From: Lepraria neglecta
Lineage: Eukaryota > Ascomycota > Lecanoromycetes > Lecanorales > Stereocaulaceae
DNA length: 64,000 nucleotides
Reading direction: 5' to 3'
NCBI GenBank assembly: GCA_033220425.1
Contig: CM065646.1
Coordinates: 5,463,501 to 5,527,500, forward strand
Part shown: piece by piece, positions 45,817-58,121 of the stretch
Position numbering within the stretch: the first letter of the stretch is position 1
Layout: every line of letters starts with the position of its first letter
Translations under genes and position numbers: made by a program
The notes under the pieces: model-generated
What the model was told of the DNA's origin: nothing
What the model saw: the letters and a program-made list of their open reading frames with translations, nothing else
The model's database searches: none

Positions 45817-48071
45817 ATGGACTCCTCCAAAGCTATTCCCACAATGCTTACCGTGGATGCAAAACCGTACCCCTACGCTTTTCCACCAAGTCACACGGCA
45901 TTGCTGGTCATAGATATGCAGCGGGACTTCATACTCCCTAATGGATTTGGAGAGATACAGGCTGGTAATGGGCTCGAAGCCGTCCAGGCTTCAGTCGCTC
46001 CAACCAAGAAGCTTCTCGATTCCTGCCGTCAAGCCAACATAGCAATATTCCATACCCGAGAAGGCAATAAGCCTGACTTGTCTGATTGTCCTTCCTCCAA
46101 AATCATACGCCAAAATGCCCAGCCTGGCAATACCCAGCACTTGAAAGCCATTGGCGACATGGGAGAGATGGGAAGACTATTGATTCGCGGAGAATATGGC
46201 CATGACATTGTTGACGAGTTGCAACCGCTTCCTGGCGAAGTCGTAATTGACAAGCCAGGGAAAGGGGCGTTTTGGCAGACCACTTTGATGGACAAGTTGA
46301 AAGCTCAGGCGATCACTCACCTCATTATATGTGGAGTGACGACTGAGTGTTGTTTTGCTACAACGCTGCGAGAAGCCAATGACCGAGGCTTTGAATGCTG
46401 TAAGCAGCATTATTCCCTATTTACTAGACTACACATTCACTGACATGAACAGGTGGAATCGAGGAGGCAACTGCGGGCTACAAAGAAGAATTCAAGTGTC
46501 CAACATTAGAAATGATACACTGGTCACAAGGTCTATTTGGCTTCGTTGCCTCTCTGCAACCTCTTGTAGATGTTTTGGCCCCATACGCACCAACGCCTTC
46601 GGCGATCAGCAGCAGCACTCCCCCACAGACTCCTCCAGCTTTCGATGGTGACCTAAGTATCTCTAGCCTCCAAAAGGCCTACAAGGCTGGCTTATCACCG
46701 CTCACAATGCTCGAAACGGTCTTTGATAGGATCGAGAAGTATGACAAGACCGATCCAGCTGTCTGGATCCAGCTGGAGACCAAAGAATCGGCGATGGAGG
46801 CAGCGAGGAACCTGGTGACAAGGTGGCCTGACCCTAGAAGTCTTCCACCACTCTTTGGCGTGCCCTTCAGCGTAAAAGATAGCATCGACATCGCTGGCAT
46901 TCCTACCACAACGGCATGTCCGCCATTGGTACATGTCCCTTCGAAGTCAGCTCCTGCATATGATCTCTTGCTAGAGCAAGGTGCAATCTTCATTGGGAAG
47001 ACAAACCTTGATCAATTGGCTACTGGATTAACAGGCTGTCGCTCTCCATATGGGATACCTCGCTCCGTCTTCAACCACAACTACATTTCAGGCGGCTCAT
47101 CCTCTGGAAATTGCGTGAGCGTAGGGGCCAACCTGTGCTCTTTCTCATTAGCAACGGACACAGCAGGGTCTGGTCGGGTGCCAGCTGGCTTTAATGGCGT
47201 TGTTGGCTACAAGCCCACCAGAGGGTTGATCTCAGTCGAAGGAGTGACGCCAGCATGCCTGTCTTTAGACTGTGTGGCTCTTGTTGCCGGCAATGTTCGC
47301 GATGCTCGAACAGTGTGGGACCTGTGTGCTGAATTCGATGAGAATGACCGCTACGCGAAGAGCGCAGCCCCGATCCAGAGACATGTCAATCCAATAGGAC
47401 CTCAGGCAAAGCGCTTCAAGTTTGGCATTCCACCACCTGAAGCCCTTGCAATCTGTAACCCAACATATCGTCGAAAGTTCAACGAAGCTGTTCAAGGTCT
47501 TCAAGCCATGGGCGGACATCTGATCCCTATTGACTGGACTCCTCTGGAGAAAGCCGGAAAACTCCTCTACGAGGGGACTTTCGTGTCAGAACGCCTTGCT
47601 AGCTTGCCTGATGACTGGCTAGCGAAAAATGGAGAACACCTCCACCCTGTTATCAAGGAGATATTTGACAAGGTTGTAGCTAGGCAAAGCACGGCCATAC
47701 AGGCTTACAGAGACCTACAAGCCAAAGCACTCTACACTCGTCAGGCAGAGAAGGTGTTCGCCTACAGCTCATCTGGAGTAGATGTTGTTGTGGTTCCAAC
47801 AGCCCCTACGCATTGGACCGTTGAGGCAGTGCTTGCGGACCCAATCGCAAAGAACAGTGTTCTTGGCGAGTTCACACACTTTGGTAACGTCCTCGACCTA
47901 TGTGCTGTGGCTGTTCCAGCCGGGACCTACTCAGTGTCTGAACTACAGGGAAATCCCAACGGTCAGGGGGTGCTGCCATTTAGTGTTACGTTCCTTGGTG
48001 GTAGTAGGATAGATGCTGAGACACTTGAGATAGCACGGCGATTTGAAGACTGGATCCACGAGTCAGCATAA
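45817..48071 (+). CDS. fused cysteine hydrolase (biuret/RutB-like) and allophanate-hydrolase-like amidase
   Basis: Exons 45817-46399 and 46453-48071 join in phase 1 to give 733 aa. Residues about 25-215 are an isochorismatase-fold cysteine hydrolase with triad D33 (LLVIDMQRDF), K146 (IDKPGKGAFWQT) and C179 (GVTTECC). The motif set resembles RutB and biuret hydrolase more than true isochorismatase. Residues about 260-730 are an amidase-signature domain with K336 (GVPFSVKDSIDIAG), cis-Ser S410 (GGSSSGN) and nucleophile S434 (ATDTAGSGRVPAGF). KPTRGLISVEGVTPACLSLD is characteristic of the allophanate-hydrolase (AtzF/Dur1,2) branch. Prediction: domain 1 deaminates a ureido substrate such as biuret to allophanate, and domain 2 splits allophanate to ammonia and CO2. 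The AtzF C-terminal domain is absent. Other ureido substrates remain possible. Confidence 0.88.
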
Positions 48072-49076
48072 TTATGTGTTTCGTCAATCTATTAGGCATT
48101 GCATTTTCTGTATTTACACGGTAAGTCTAGCATAGTATATAGACTATACATAGCATGAGAGGCATAGAGGACCTGATCTTTGGCCGCAATTTGTTTGTTG
48201 GCTTAAAAAATGCTCTGACATACACCACTAACCATTATCGTTCCAATGCACCGTGATTGGCCACGAAGCCCTGTGTCAGGTCCACGCTAGTCCCAAAATC
48301 GGTACCTGAAACGCTCAGAATCCTTAGCTGTTACACGGCCTCGCGCCGTCTACAGGCACGACTCGGGTACCTCCTTGTTACAAACAACGATTCTCCAACG
48401 ATGCCACTCCGGCAGCATTTGCCTGCAGAATACGTTTGAAGATAAATCAATTATGGGGCGCAGACAGCACCAGCTGTCTGATCGCTCCCATAGTTGTAAC
48501 AGCGTCGTGGAACTAGGTAAGGGGTCGCCATGTGTACAATATTGAAGGCCTGCCTCTCGGCTGCGGCCAAGAATTCTTTTCTTTAACATTGTCTGCCTCG
48601 CCAGGGCTGATGGTAAATATTAGACTTTTTGATTTTGTTATGCAGTCTGCTTCCGGTATCTAATCATTCTTCATGCTTTGCTGCTTTTGATTGCGGACAT
48701 ATACTCGGTTGGGTGTCCTTGTTCAAGGCTGCTGGATCAGTCTTTTCCTTTTGTTGAAACGTCTTGAGAACTGGCTGGCCAGTTAATCCAATAATTCACA
48801 CTCCCTTGCTTTCGTCCTATCCGTCATCTTACCGAGTCACCGTACCTCGACCCACATTCGTTTCAGGCCGGGAAGGAATGCATGCGGCCCTCAACATTCG
48901 TTGGACAAGAAGAGAAGACACCATATCACGGAAGCTGTGAAGAATTACTTGCAAATATACCACTCAACGACCCGTCACGTCAACACAGACGCGTCTTCAC
49001 ACCACGAACGACTGTTTACAAACAGTACCTCCAGACCGTCTATATCATGCGGATCCAAGTACGCACCTCCATCAAT
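48072..49076. other. intergenic
   Basis: About 1 kb between the fused hydrolase and the two-TM protein gene, both on the + strand. The frame of the latter is open upstream to 48882, but those residues look like leader sequence. No other gene is seen. Confidence 0.45.
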
Positions 49077-50486
49077 ATGCACTCCAACACCGCCCCCTCC
49101 ACCCCGGCGCTGGTCAATGAAGCTCTCCCAGAGAATTGGAAAGACCACATCATAAAAGAAAAGAAATCAGCGCCGGAAATGCCTACACTCGTGGAATCAG
49201 CGCAATCGCAATTCATCGCCAGTCAACGCCCACCTCAAGGCTCTAGGCTCTCTGCATGGCTGCATGGATCTTCTGCTATCGGTAACGAGCGGAGACCGAA
49301 GGCTACACGGTCGCATACTACTACGCAGTGCTACTCGAGGACGCCGCGAAGAGGGAGGAGTCAGCACCAGCCGACTGCGTTGAGGCATACTGCGTCGACG
49401 AGGGGGGTGATTGATCCGGTTCATTCGCCTACCAGTTCCCCGTGGCCGCTAAGCAATGAGAGCTTTGGGGTAAGGAGGGATAGGGATAGGGATAGGCGAT
49501 TATCTACATTGGAGCCATACCAGGCGATAAACCGCGGGGAGCCATTGTATCCACAATCAAAGACCGGGCCTCAACGCAAGGGGACCAGAAAAGTGGTCGT
49601 GCGCAAGAAAGGCGATCGGACTTGCCTTCCTGCTGTCACGGACCCGAAGATACGACGGAAGATCATCGGGTGTCTCTTCTTCGGTACCCTCTTGACCATC
49701 GTCTTGACAACATGTACGCTTCCCCCTCCCCCCTCTTCCCGTTATCCCATGATTTCCTAAGCTAACCACCCACCCCACAGACCTCGCCCTCGCAACCTCC
49801 AACGCCCTCCGAGGCGCAACATTCCACGCCGTCTTCATCTTCTTCATCCTCGTCCTCGTTATCATATTCAGCCACTACCTGATCCGGCTATGCATGCTCG
49901 CTTTCCACACAGAAAAGCGCTTTGGACATCACAGGAAGAGAATGCAATGGCATAGTGACGAGGAAGCCGGCTTTGCGGCGCCGAGTGAACCTATTAGGGT
50001 TACTATGGTGCAGGATGAGGAATACCCAATAAGTGAAGGGGTTGAGGAAGTGGTGGAAGAAGAGGAGAGAGAGTTGCCGCCGCCACCACCGGCTTATGGA
50101 TTGTGGAGGAGTAGTGTGGTATGTCCTCCCTCCCATCATTTAACCGTCCCTTGGGGTTGCACAATACTGATAGTAGATCACAGAGAGCAGACCCCAATCT
50201 CATCCACTGGCAATCCATCGGCCAACCCGACGTGCCCGACCTCCAACAAGAAGCCCGCGCCCTCATTCTCGCAGGAAGCGGGCATCGACCTCCTAGCTAT
50301 ACGCCCGAGGAAACGGTTGATGTACATGGGCGTGGGCATGGGCAGCCGGAAGTTATTGCTACGCCGCCGCTGCCACAGTTGGCGGAACGGAGACAGGCTG
50401 CTACTGTTAATCATATGAGGCATCAGTATCAGAGGACTGTTTATCAAGGGAGAGACGAGAGGTACAGGGTGTTGGGTTGCGAATAG
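49077..50486 (+). CDS. fungal two-TM membrane protein, uncharacterised
   Basis: Exons 49077-49713, 49781-50118 and 50184-50486 join in phase to give 425 aa. The first 195 residues are Ser/Pro/Arg-rich and probably disordered, with an Arg-Asp repeat (RRDRDRDRR). Then come two close transmembrane helices across the first splice junction: KIIGCLFFGTLLTIVLTTYL and FHAVFIFFILVLVIIFSHYL. The C-terminal cytosolic part has an acidic run (EEVVEEEERE), a PPPPPAYG proline motif that could bind WW or SH3 domains, and a conserved-looking end (PDVPDLQQEARALILAGSGH). The family is common in Pezizomycotina and has no known function. Starts further upstream (MRIQVR at 49047) are possible. Confidence 0.75.
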
Positions 50487-50842
50487 AATGGAGAGGGGAA
50501 CAGCGTTTGTTGATGCGGAAAGAGGTTGGGAAGCTTTGGGATTGTATGATACACAAGTAGACTACTTGGATATCACTGTACTATGTAGCGTTTTTCTCGT
50601 CCTCTTTTCCCTGAGCCTGACCGACCGTATCTGCCCACTGGAGAGGCCCCTGAACTGGGCAACAGATGCTCCAGAAATTGCCTCGCTGTTGAATTAAGCT
50701 TGGCCATTTTTCCACCTCCAGCGAGCAATGCGGACCGAGCCTGACATGATATCCCAAGCCAGGTACCAAGCCTGCTAATAACAAGTCATCTCGTCAATAC
50801 TAGCCTGATTTCTTCCCACTTTTACTAGACTTTCGCAAAACG
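50487..50842. other. intergenic between convergent genes
   Basis: About 350 bp, shared 3' region. Nothing recognised. Confidence 0.45.
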
Positions 50843-52113
50843 CTAATTTCCCAACTCTCCGAGTATGAGGTTTCGATCCGAGCTCCCGCTCACAACTATT
50901 CACAATCAGCACCGTGTCATTTCTCCAGGAAAATTGAAGGACTCACTTATCGGCTCCTCCCCCGGCGCGAACCGCACATCATTAACTGTCCCCCGGTGCC
51001 CCGGTAATTTATAAATCAACTTCGCAGTCCTCGCTTCCCAAATACACACACTCCCATCTCCACTCCCTACACCTACTCTTTCCCCCTTACTATCCCAGCT
51101 TGCTCGCACTAGATTCTTTTCTATACCGACCGGCGCCCCTGTGAAAGTTTTGAGACTGCGGTCAATGGGCGCGAAGGGGCGGATATCCCACGTCCTTGCT
51201 AGACCGTCGTGGGAGTATGAGAGTAGTGATTGTGAATCTGGCGAGATAGAGAGGGAGGTGACGGTGTCGGTGTGGCCGGGCATGCGGTACGCGACTGCTT
51301 TCTTCCGGATGTCGTAGGCGAGGATGTCGCAGTCTATACCACCTGTATAGAGTTCGTTCCCTGCCTCAGCTACAGCCACCGCCGTTATTGGAAAGTCGGT
51401 TTCGATGAAATCGATGGCGCGCTTGACTCTCGTATCCCAAATTCCCACACACCCGTCATCGCTGCCAGATACCAGCATCTCTTCCCCGCGCGGGGATGCC
51501 GTCATGCAGTTTACTATCTCCTCGTGCCCTTCGTGTTTCCGTATGCGGGTGCCGGTTTCGAGGTCCCAGGATGCCAGGGTTGTGTCTGCGGAGGCGGAGA
51601 AGATGATGCTGGAGTCCCGAGACCAGTGGAGGTCCAACACGGCGCCTTTGTGGCCGCTTAGTTGGCCGTAATTTTCGCAGGAGCCGTAGGTGCGCCAGAG
51701 GAGGATGGAGCGGTCCATGCTGCCGGAGGCGATTTGGTGGGATGAGGGGGAGAAGCGGGCGCAGAAGACTTCGCCTGAGTGACCTGATTCCTGTCAGCAC
51801 CCTCCATTTCATGACAACGTAGTCAGGCTTACCGGCCAGCTCCATGATAGGCGCTTGTAGTCCACTTGTGCGTGGCACCTAGGCACAACGATCCATCAGC
51901 CGGCCTTCTTGTTGTGTTCATTCAGCACACGCTCTTCGTAGGCTTGTAGTATCGAGACGGGGTACTTACGGCTTGTATAAGAGCTCCTGACCTGCTGCCG
52001 CCGTTTGTGATGGCCACGGCTCTGCCATTGATGTCTGCGCTCGACTTCTGCCGCTTTACTACCATTTGGGATGACCCAAAGGAGTTCGAAGCGGGGCGCT
52101 TTGCTGCTGACAT
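50843..52113 (-). CDS. U5 snRNP 40-kDa WD-repeat protein (Cwf17/SNRNP40-like)
   Basis: Four exons in phase, 52113-51970, 51878-51833, 51783-50947 and 50895-50843, encode 359 aa. After a basic N-terminal tail (MSAAKRPASNSFGSSQMVVK) the chain has seven WD40 repeats. These include GEVFCARFSPSSHQIASGSM, GAVLDLHWSRDSSIIFSASA, and a last repeat rebuilt over the final intron (EEPI-IVSGSSDRNLILGEL). The opening APIMELAGHSGEVF and the GHTDTVTSLSISPDSQSLLS repeat are typical of human SNRNP40 and fission yeast Cwf17. This protein binds Prp8 in the U5 snRNP and stays in active spliceosomes. Length agrees with orthologues (about 340-360 aa). Its presence beside a U2 gene in the same window is coincidental. 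Confidence 0.93.
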
Positions 52114-52466
52114 ACTGGCGAGATTGCTGGTAGGGAACAGGATGTAAATTGAAAGTTGACTCGTCTGAGCAAGGCTAGGTCATCTCCAAGCGGAATAAGT
52201 GGCTGTCACAAGTGTACCAATTGAACTTTGTCTCGACGGTAGAATGCTTGGCGGAAGCTTTTTTGATAGGGCTGACTTGGAGCAGCCACGATATCAATAT
52301 TGGCCCCCATTTTCTTTGATCTATCCATTCTCTCGGTACCGAGAGAAGCTTTCTAGTTCATCCTGCGAGGGGCATCCCGCTCGTTGCGTCACTCGTTCCC
52401 CCATACTGGCCCTCAGGCTCCCTTGGTCACTATCTCGATGGCTAGGTGACACACGATCTAGCAGCT
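52114..52466. promoter_or_regulatory. divergent promoter of U5-40K and BET3 genes
   Basis: 353 bp between the start codons of two head-to-head housekeeping genes. No particular motif is claimed. Confidence 0.5.
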
Positions 52467-53310
52467 ATGGCATCTACGAAGGCTGCAAGGGTTGGTGAAG
52501 AGTATGCCACCATGTCAGGATTGAAGATACGCATTGCTGACCGTGCTGTAGGGTGTGGAAGTAAGTGTAGCCCGCCCAATCTCGTTGCTTCCGCGTGTGG
52601 TACCACTTGCGACCTGCTCGACCGTTTTGCAATATGCCTAATTTGGATCAGGACACGGGTGGACAAACTCAATGCCGAACTCGTCACCTTAACCTACGGC
52701 ACGATGGTGGCCCAGCTATGCTCAGACTTTGATAGCAATTACGCGGAAGTCAATAAGCAACTCGACAAGATGGGCTACAACATTGGCATGCGCCTTGTGG
52801 AAGACTTCTTCGCCAAATCGGGGACACAGAGATGTGCGAACCTGAGAGAGACTGCGGAGACGATATCAAAAGTACGCGTCCGTCCTTGGCGATGTGGTAC
52901 TGGTGATATTATGCTCAGCACTCGAGGCTAAACTATTGGCAGATAGGCTTCAAGATCTTCCTAAACATTACGCCTACAGTCACGAATTGGACAGCGGATA
53001 ACAAGCAGTTCTCGTTGATCTTCGAAGAGAACCCATTGGCAGACTTCGTCGAGCTGCCGGATGATGGACGAGCTCAGGATGAGCTCTGGTATTCGAATAT
53101 ACTGTGCGGCGTTCTTAAAGGCGCTCTCGAGATGGTACGTCTAGATTCTTGACTCTCTTCGGTGTGTCTCTACTCATCTTCACTCGAAAGGTCCAAATGC
53201 AGGTAGAGGCACACTACGTTAGTGATGTCCTGAGGGGGAATGACACTACTGAGATGCGAATCACTCTGTTGAGATACATTGAAGACGAGATGCCTCCAGA
53301 TGATGAATAG
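52467..53310 (+). CDS. BET3: TRAPP complex subunit Bet3
   Basis: Exons 52467-52501, 52652-52871, 52943-53134 and 53191-53310 join in phase to give 188 aa, the usual Bet3 size. The first exon encodes only [11 protein letters not shown]. The core reads [20 protein letters not shown], then [17 protein letters not shown] and [19 protein letters not shown], with the Bet3 palmitoylation cysteine in QLCSD. The C-terminal [20 protein letters not shown] is also diagnostic. Bet3 is a core subunit of TRAPP I/II/III, the exchange factors for Ypt1/Ypt31 GTPases in ER-Golgi traffic and autophagy. The 150-nt first intron is longer than others nearby. Confidence 0.95.
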
Positions 53311-54690
53311 AATTTCATTGACCGCCTGGCTCCAAATGATGCTTCTCCTTGACATCTACCAAAAGGCTTATACATCCAACCTGGGTTCTTAAGCGATTGT
53401 TCATAGAGTGTGCTACAAGTATTTTGTTTTCCTTGAAGTAAACATTGGGTGCCAAGCATCAGCACTGATATGGGAGCCTTGGGCACGAAGCTTGCTATCA
53501 GTTGTGGTTTATCCCAAACAGGCTATGCACCATACTTTGAACGCTTGCTAGCGCCCCGTTTCTCTTTGCTTGAGTGCTAAGTGGCTACTACGGCGAAAGT
53601 TGCACATGTCATCGCAACGACTCCACATTTGCTGGCAGTGCTCTCGCGGTATGTAATTATTGAAGGCGGTGAGTTCAAATCACCAACTCAGATATCCGGC
53701 CTACTCTCCAATGACGAGCCTGGCTCGACTCGGTCTTGGCGGTCAGGAGGAATAGTTTACACCGTCCTGACGCAACAAGAATTCATCCAGGACTATCTAG
53801 AACTTCACACCGAGTCTATTGGATGCCTTACAGATAAGGTACAAGGTGACAGTAGACTGCTGACTCAGAAGAAAATCGAATTGTTTGGAAATCGGCCGTC
53901 AATTTGGTGAGCACAGCCATCATTCTTCACCTTCAGGGCTTTCATCAGTGCGGGTTATGAGACAGAGCTATAAAGTAAGCACAGACGCTCGCCAGGTGTC
54001 CTGGGCTATTTGTAGAAATTGTTGTAACATCAGCCTTCGCATGCTGCGTATCAGAAGAGAGATTTAAGGGTTGAGGCCGTGCTACAAAATACATTGAAAG
54101 AGTATACTTGGGCGCGCTAGTGGACTGCCGCCTTACGCTGGAAATCTCCCTCCAAGCTTGCCTCCGCTTCCGCCGACAGAACCCAAAGTGCACTCTTCCC
54201 TGCCACTCACTACTGCTATCCAAGTCAACAGGTCGCTGGGGGTGTGGCAGGACTCGACGAGGAACACCATTTTTAAGCTTGCTCCTGGTGCAACTGGTTT
54301 GCTTATCATCATTGCCCTGGCGGTTAGGCTATTATTGACTCAGCTCTGCATCATCGGACGGTCGCAAATGCCGCAGATCTGAACCTGATCTCCTGGTCCA
54401 CGACTACTGCGTTGATTACACTTCATGCGCACCGCCCTACATCCGCTGCCGTTCCTAGAGGCCATCAAACCACCGAGAATAGTCTGGGGAACCCCCAGAT
54501 AACTTTCCCTCATTGGTACCACCCATACCGCTCACCACGTTCTCGTCAACCACGAAAGCTTCGTGCGACAACCCGCGCCTAGCATTTCAACACCACCCAT
54601 GACTCCGCCGCATTGATATCGCTGAAACCGCGTCGAAAGGTTACATCGCACCGCGCGATATAGGGAGGAGCTCCCACAACTCTCACTGTA
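53311..54690. other. 1.4-kb intergenic with promoter of the LisH gene
   Basis: No supported gene. An open frame at about 53581-53910 has no recognisable family. The final 300 bp are C/T-rich and likely form the leader of the gene at 54691. Confidence 0.45.
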
Positions 54691-57293
54691 ATGAATCATA
54701 TGAGCATGACTGGTAACATGGCTGGTTTTCCCGGTCACCCTGGGCTTGGGAACATACCCATGCCAGACAATATTCCAAACGGTGCTGTGGGCAGAATGGG
54801 GGATGATCACATCGAAGAAGCGAACTACGAAGCGAAGCTCAACAGCCTCATCTATGGGTATTTCTTCAACAGAGGCCAATACGATGTTGCGAGATCCCTG
54901 AAGGAGAGCGGAGCATCGTTCGATCCTCCTATAGTACACAGCGATAACGAGATGAACGGCGCCGACAACATGCAGACTGATTCGAAAGACGGTATAAATG
55001 ACATAAAGCCACCAGTCGATCTTCCTGATGTCAAGGGCTTGATGAACGATGGACAGGGAGGCCCTTTCCTCCTCAGCTGGTTCACTTTGTTCTGGGACGT
55101 TTACTTTGCACAACGAAAGGACAGACGAGCAACTGCTAATGCTAGCATGTATGTGAATCACACTCAGGTATGTAGTCATCGATTCCATGGTACTGCATGA
55201 GCTTACCAATGAATGCAGCAACAAACTAGGATGCGTCAAGATCAACAGCACCAAATGCTGCAGCGCATGCCTATGGGTCCCAATGGTGTTGGGATGGGCG
55301 ATTACGGGGCCATGATGCGGTTTCCGAATGGCATGCACAATGACAACCTGCAGCGGCGTGCTTTACAAAATCGTGGTGGACTACAACCGTACGTCAGCCC
55401 TGGGATCGTTGATCCCGCCATCCTCGACTACGTTCCTGCACTTCGCGAACCTCGATGTCTTATGTCTGCTGACGCGTTTTGCGCGATAGGACTCCACAGC
55501 AGCTGGCTCAGATGCGAAGTCAGCAGCAGTTAATACAAGCACAGAATCAACAGCAAATGCGCAGAGACCCTTCTGAAATGGATATGAACGGTCAACGACC
55601 CCACACACCCTCTGGCAGCGAACACGCTCCGTCTCCATCTAAACGAATACGTATGGATGCTGTCCCCTTTAACGGTCAACCAATGATGCCAAATGGACGA
55701 GCCCCACCGCCTGGTATGGCCGGGCAAATGATGGGAGGCCCAGCCGCAACCCAAGCGAACAATCTATTGATGGAAAGCGGAATTAATCCAGGTAATTTAT
55801 CCGAATCCCAGTTTGCCTCCTTCCAGCAGCAGAACCCCGCAGTGCAGCAGAAGTCCATACAAGTCTATGCACAAAATCTTGCGAAGAACCAGCGCCAACA
55901 GAGTATGTCAAATGCTGGTGGAGATATTTCAGATCAGGGCTCACCTATTATGGTTTCAGGTCTGGACGTAGGAGCTCTAGGGCCTGACTTCTACAACGGC
56001 AACAATCCTACCGCAATGCAGCTGCGGGGCGCCCCTCCGCCCAACGTGCCTAATGGTGGAGCTGGAGGCAATCATGCACTGCAAGACTATCAGATGCAGT
56101 TGATGTTACTCGAGCAACAGAACAAGAAGCGGCTGCTGATGGCACGGCAAGAGCAAGACAGCAATGGTGGCAGGCCTGACGGAATGCCTGCAATGCCAGG
56201 CGGCTCTGGCTTCCCTCCTGGAATGTCACCTTCAGGCAGTAGAGGCGGGCCATCGCCTGGTCCGGGCGATCAAAAACGAGGAACACCGAAAATGAATCAG
56301 GTAGGACCGCCTGGCTCGCCGATGCCTGACGGGAGCATGCGAGGTTCTCCTGCAGCGATGAACTTCAACGGGACGCATCCCGACATGTACAATCAAATGA
56401 ATGGGAACGCCATGCGGCCTCCTAGCTCGAATCCTGCGTTCGTCAACGGACAATACAATGCACAGCAAATGGAGCAGATGGCGAGAGCACAGCAACAGGC
56501 GGCTCAAGGTGGTAGGATGCTGAATACATGGCAGCAAGGGCCACAAGGTCAAGCGCCAATGATCCAACAGCCACAATCACAGCAGCCCGCACAAATGGGC
56601 ACACCGCAACAGCGCAACGATATGCCGCCTCCCCAGGGTGTCCCAAATACCACAGCTAATGGCCGCCCGCCTTCGCCTTCTGCTCCTCCCACCCCTCAGC
56701 CAACTACTAAGGCTAATCCGAAGGGAGCCAAGAAAGACACCAGAGATCGCAAGGTAAGCTATTGCCTTGAAATGCTATATCTGACTATAAGAAGCTGTGC
56801 TAACAAGAGTAGCAGAAACCACAAAAGAAGAACTCGACGGCTAGTGTTGCTCCAACAACAACGTCTGAAGCTGATAACGCACCTCCCACGCCGACACCAG
56901 CGACGCCAGTAACGCCACAACATGCTGCTTCTTTTGCTCCCAAGAATGAGGGACAGGGACAGCAAAACGTGATGCAAGGGATAACTGCCACTGAGTCGCT
57001 TGCCCAGCAGCAACCAGACGCAAATACTATGCAATTCAATGGTCTTGAAGCAGACAATGTAAGATTTTCTTCCCGCGCATATTTCCCATCTCGCATCATC
57101 TGCTGACTCGCCACGCTTGTTGTAGGACCAGTACAGTATGACCTTCAACAGCCAGCTCGATAATCCGGACTTGCTTGAGCACTTCGACTTCGAGCAATTC
57201 TTGCAAAGTACGACCGGCGAAGACTTCAACTTCGATCCCTCGGCGTTCGAACCTAACGATGGCATCGAAGCTGGAATTAGTGGTAGTACTTGA
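54691..57293 (+). CDS. Som1/Flo8-type LisH transcriptional regulator
   Basis: Exons 54691-55167, 55219-55388, 55490-56753, 56813-57058 and 57126-57293 join in phase to give 774 aa. Residues about 45-75 are a LisH motif (NYEAKLNSLIYGYFFNRGQY). It is followed by DVARSLKESG and by GPFLLSWFTLFWDVYFAQRK, a block typical of Flo8/Som1 proteins. The rest is Gln/Met/Pro/Gly-rich and disordered, with a short basic patch (PSKRIRMDAVPF). The acidic, aromatic end (HFDFEQFLQSTTGEDFNFDP) looks like an activation domain. Flo8 in yeast, Som1 in Magnaporthe and SomA in Aspergillus act downstream of cAMP-PKA in filamentous growth, adhesion and virulence. The first base of exon 4 could instead be 56816, which would drop one Gln. 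Confidence 0.88.
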
Positions 57294-58121
57294 AAGCCTG
57301 GTGCCTCACGGGAGGCAAGGTTCAGCCACCCACGAGGCAATTCTCCTCTCAGCTACGCCTAATCTTCCCAGCTCGCAGCTTCGACTTAAAAGCTCATCAT
57401 CCGGAGTCTTGTTGATACCAGGGGCGGCGACCGGAGTTATGGCCTCTTTCGCCTGGGCCCAGTCACGGCGTTCACACAGCTTTACATGCATCTATACCTC
57501 TTTGCGCGGTCGGCGTATTCCCTCTAATGGGCCGTGGCGTTTTATGCCTCAAAATTTTCTTCGATGACCTTACTTTTGAAGATGTTGTTACCTTGATTAA
57601 TAGTCAGGATGTGGACTGTCTTGTTGGACACGTGCGTGGATACCTAAGTGGATACGTTTCAGGAGAGGATCAGGGTCATGGATATGGTCATCAGATTCCC
57701 ATGTAGCTATGACATTTTGCATTCATATTGTTCTGAGCAGCCAGCCTGGATACCAGCCAACAAATCATAAAATTGGAGACTCTCAGCAGCGATGGTGCAT
57801 AAATATGTAATATATGCGAACGCAAATCTCCAACCTTGAACTTGTATCTGACCAACATACCTGAGCCAAATGCCCTGAAAAGCAGCGAAGAGTTAAAGAA
57901 CCTCCACATGGACTTGGTAGACGTCCATGAATGTTCATCCCTGCAAGTGTTGAAGCTATGGGCCTAATTCGAGGCCCATTTATTTGTGAATGATCCCGTC
58001 ATGATGCATATCGATTGCACCTCCCTTCACCCACGCTCTCAAAATCCCCCCTACCTTCAAAAATTTACAAACAGAGCATACTTAATTGCGTTTATATCAA
58101 TTGACACAATCTCAATCCAAG
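57294..58121. other. intergenic
   Basis: About 830 bp: 3' UTR of the LisH gene and promoter of the next gene. A 'gatacgtttcaggagagg'-type stretch has no known meaning. No gene is supported. Confidence 0.45.

Noticed and set aside
49478-49498. gggata repeats resembling telomere-like sequence
   Set aside because: They are three in-frame units encoding Arg-Asp within the two-TM protein gene.
53581-53910. Open frame of 109 codons between BET3 and the LisH gene
   Set aside because: It lacks an ATG start and any recognisable motif.
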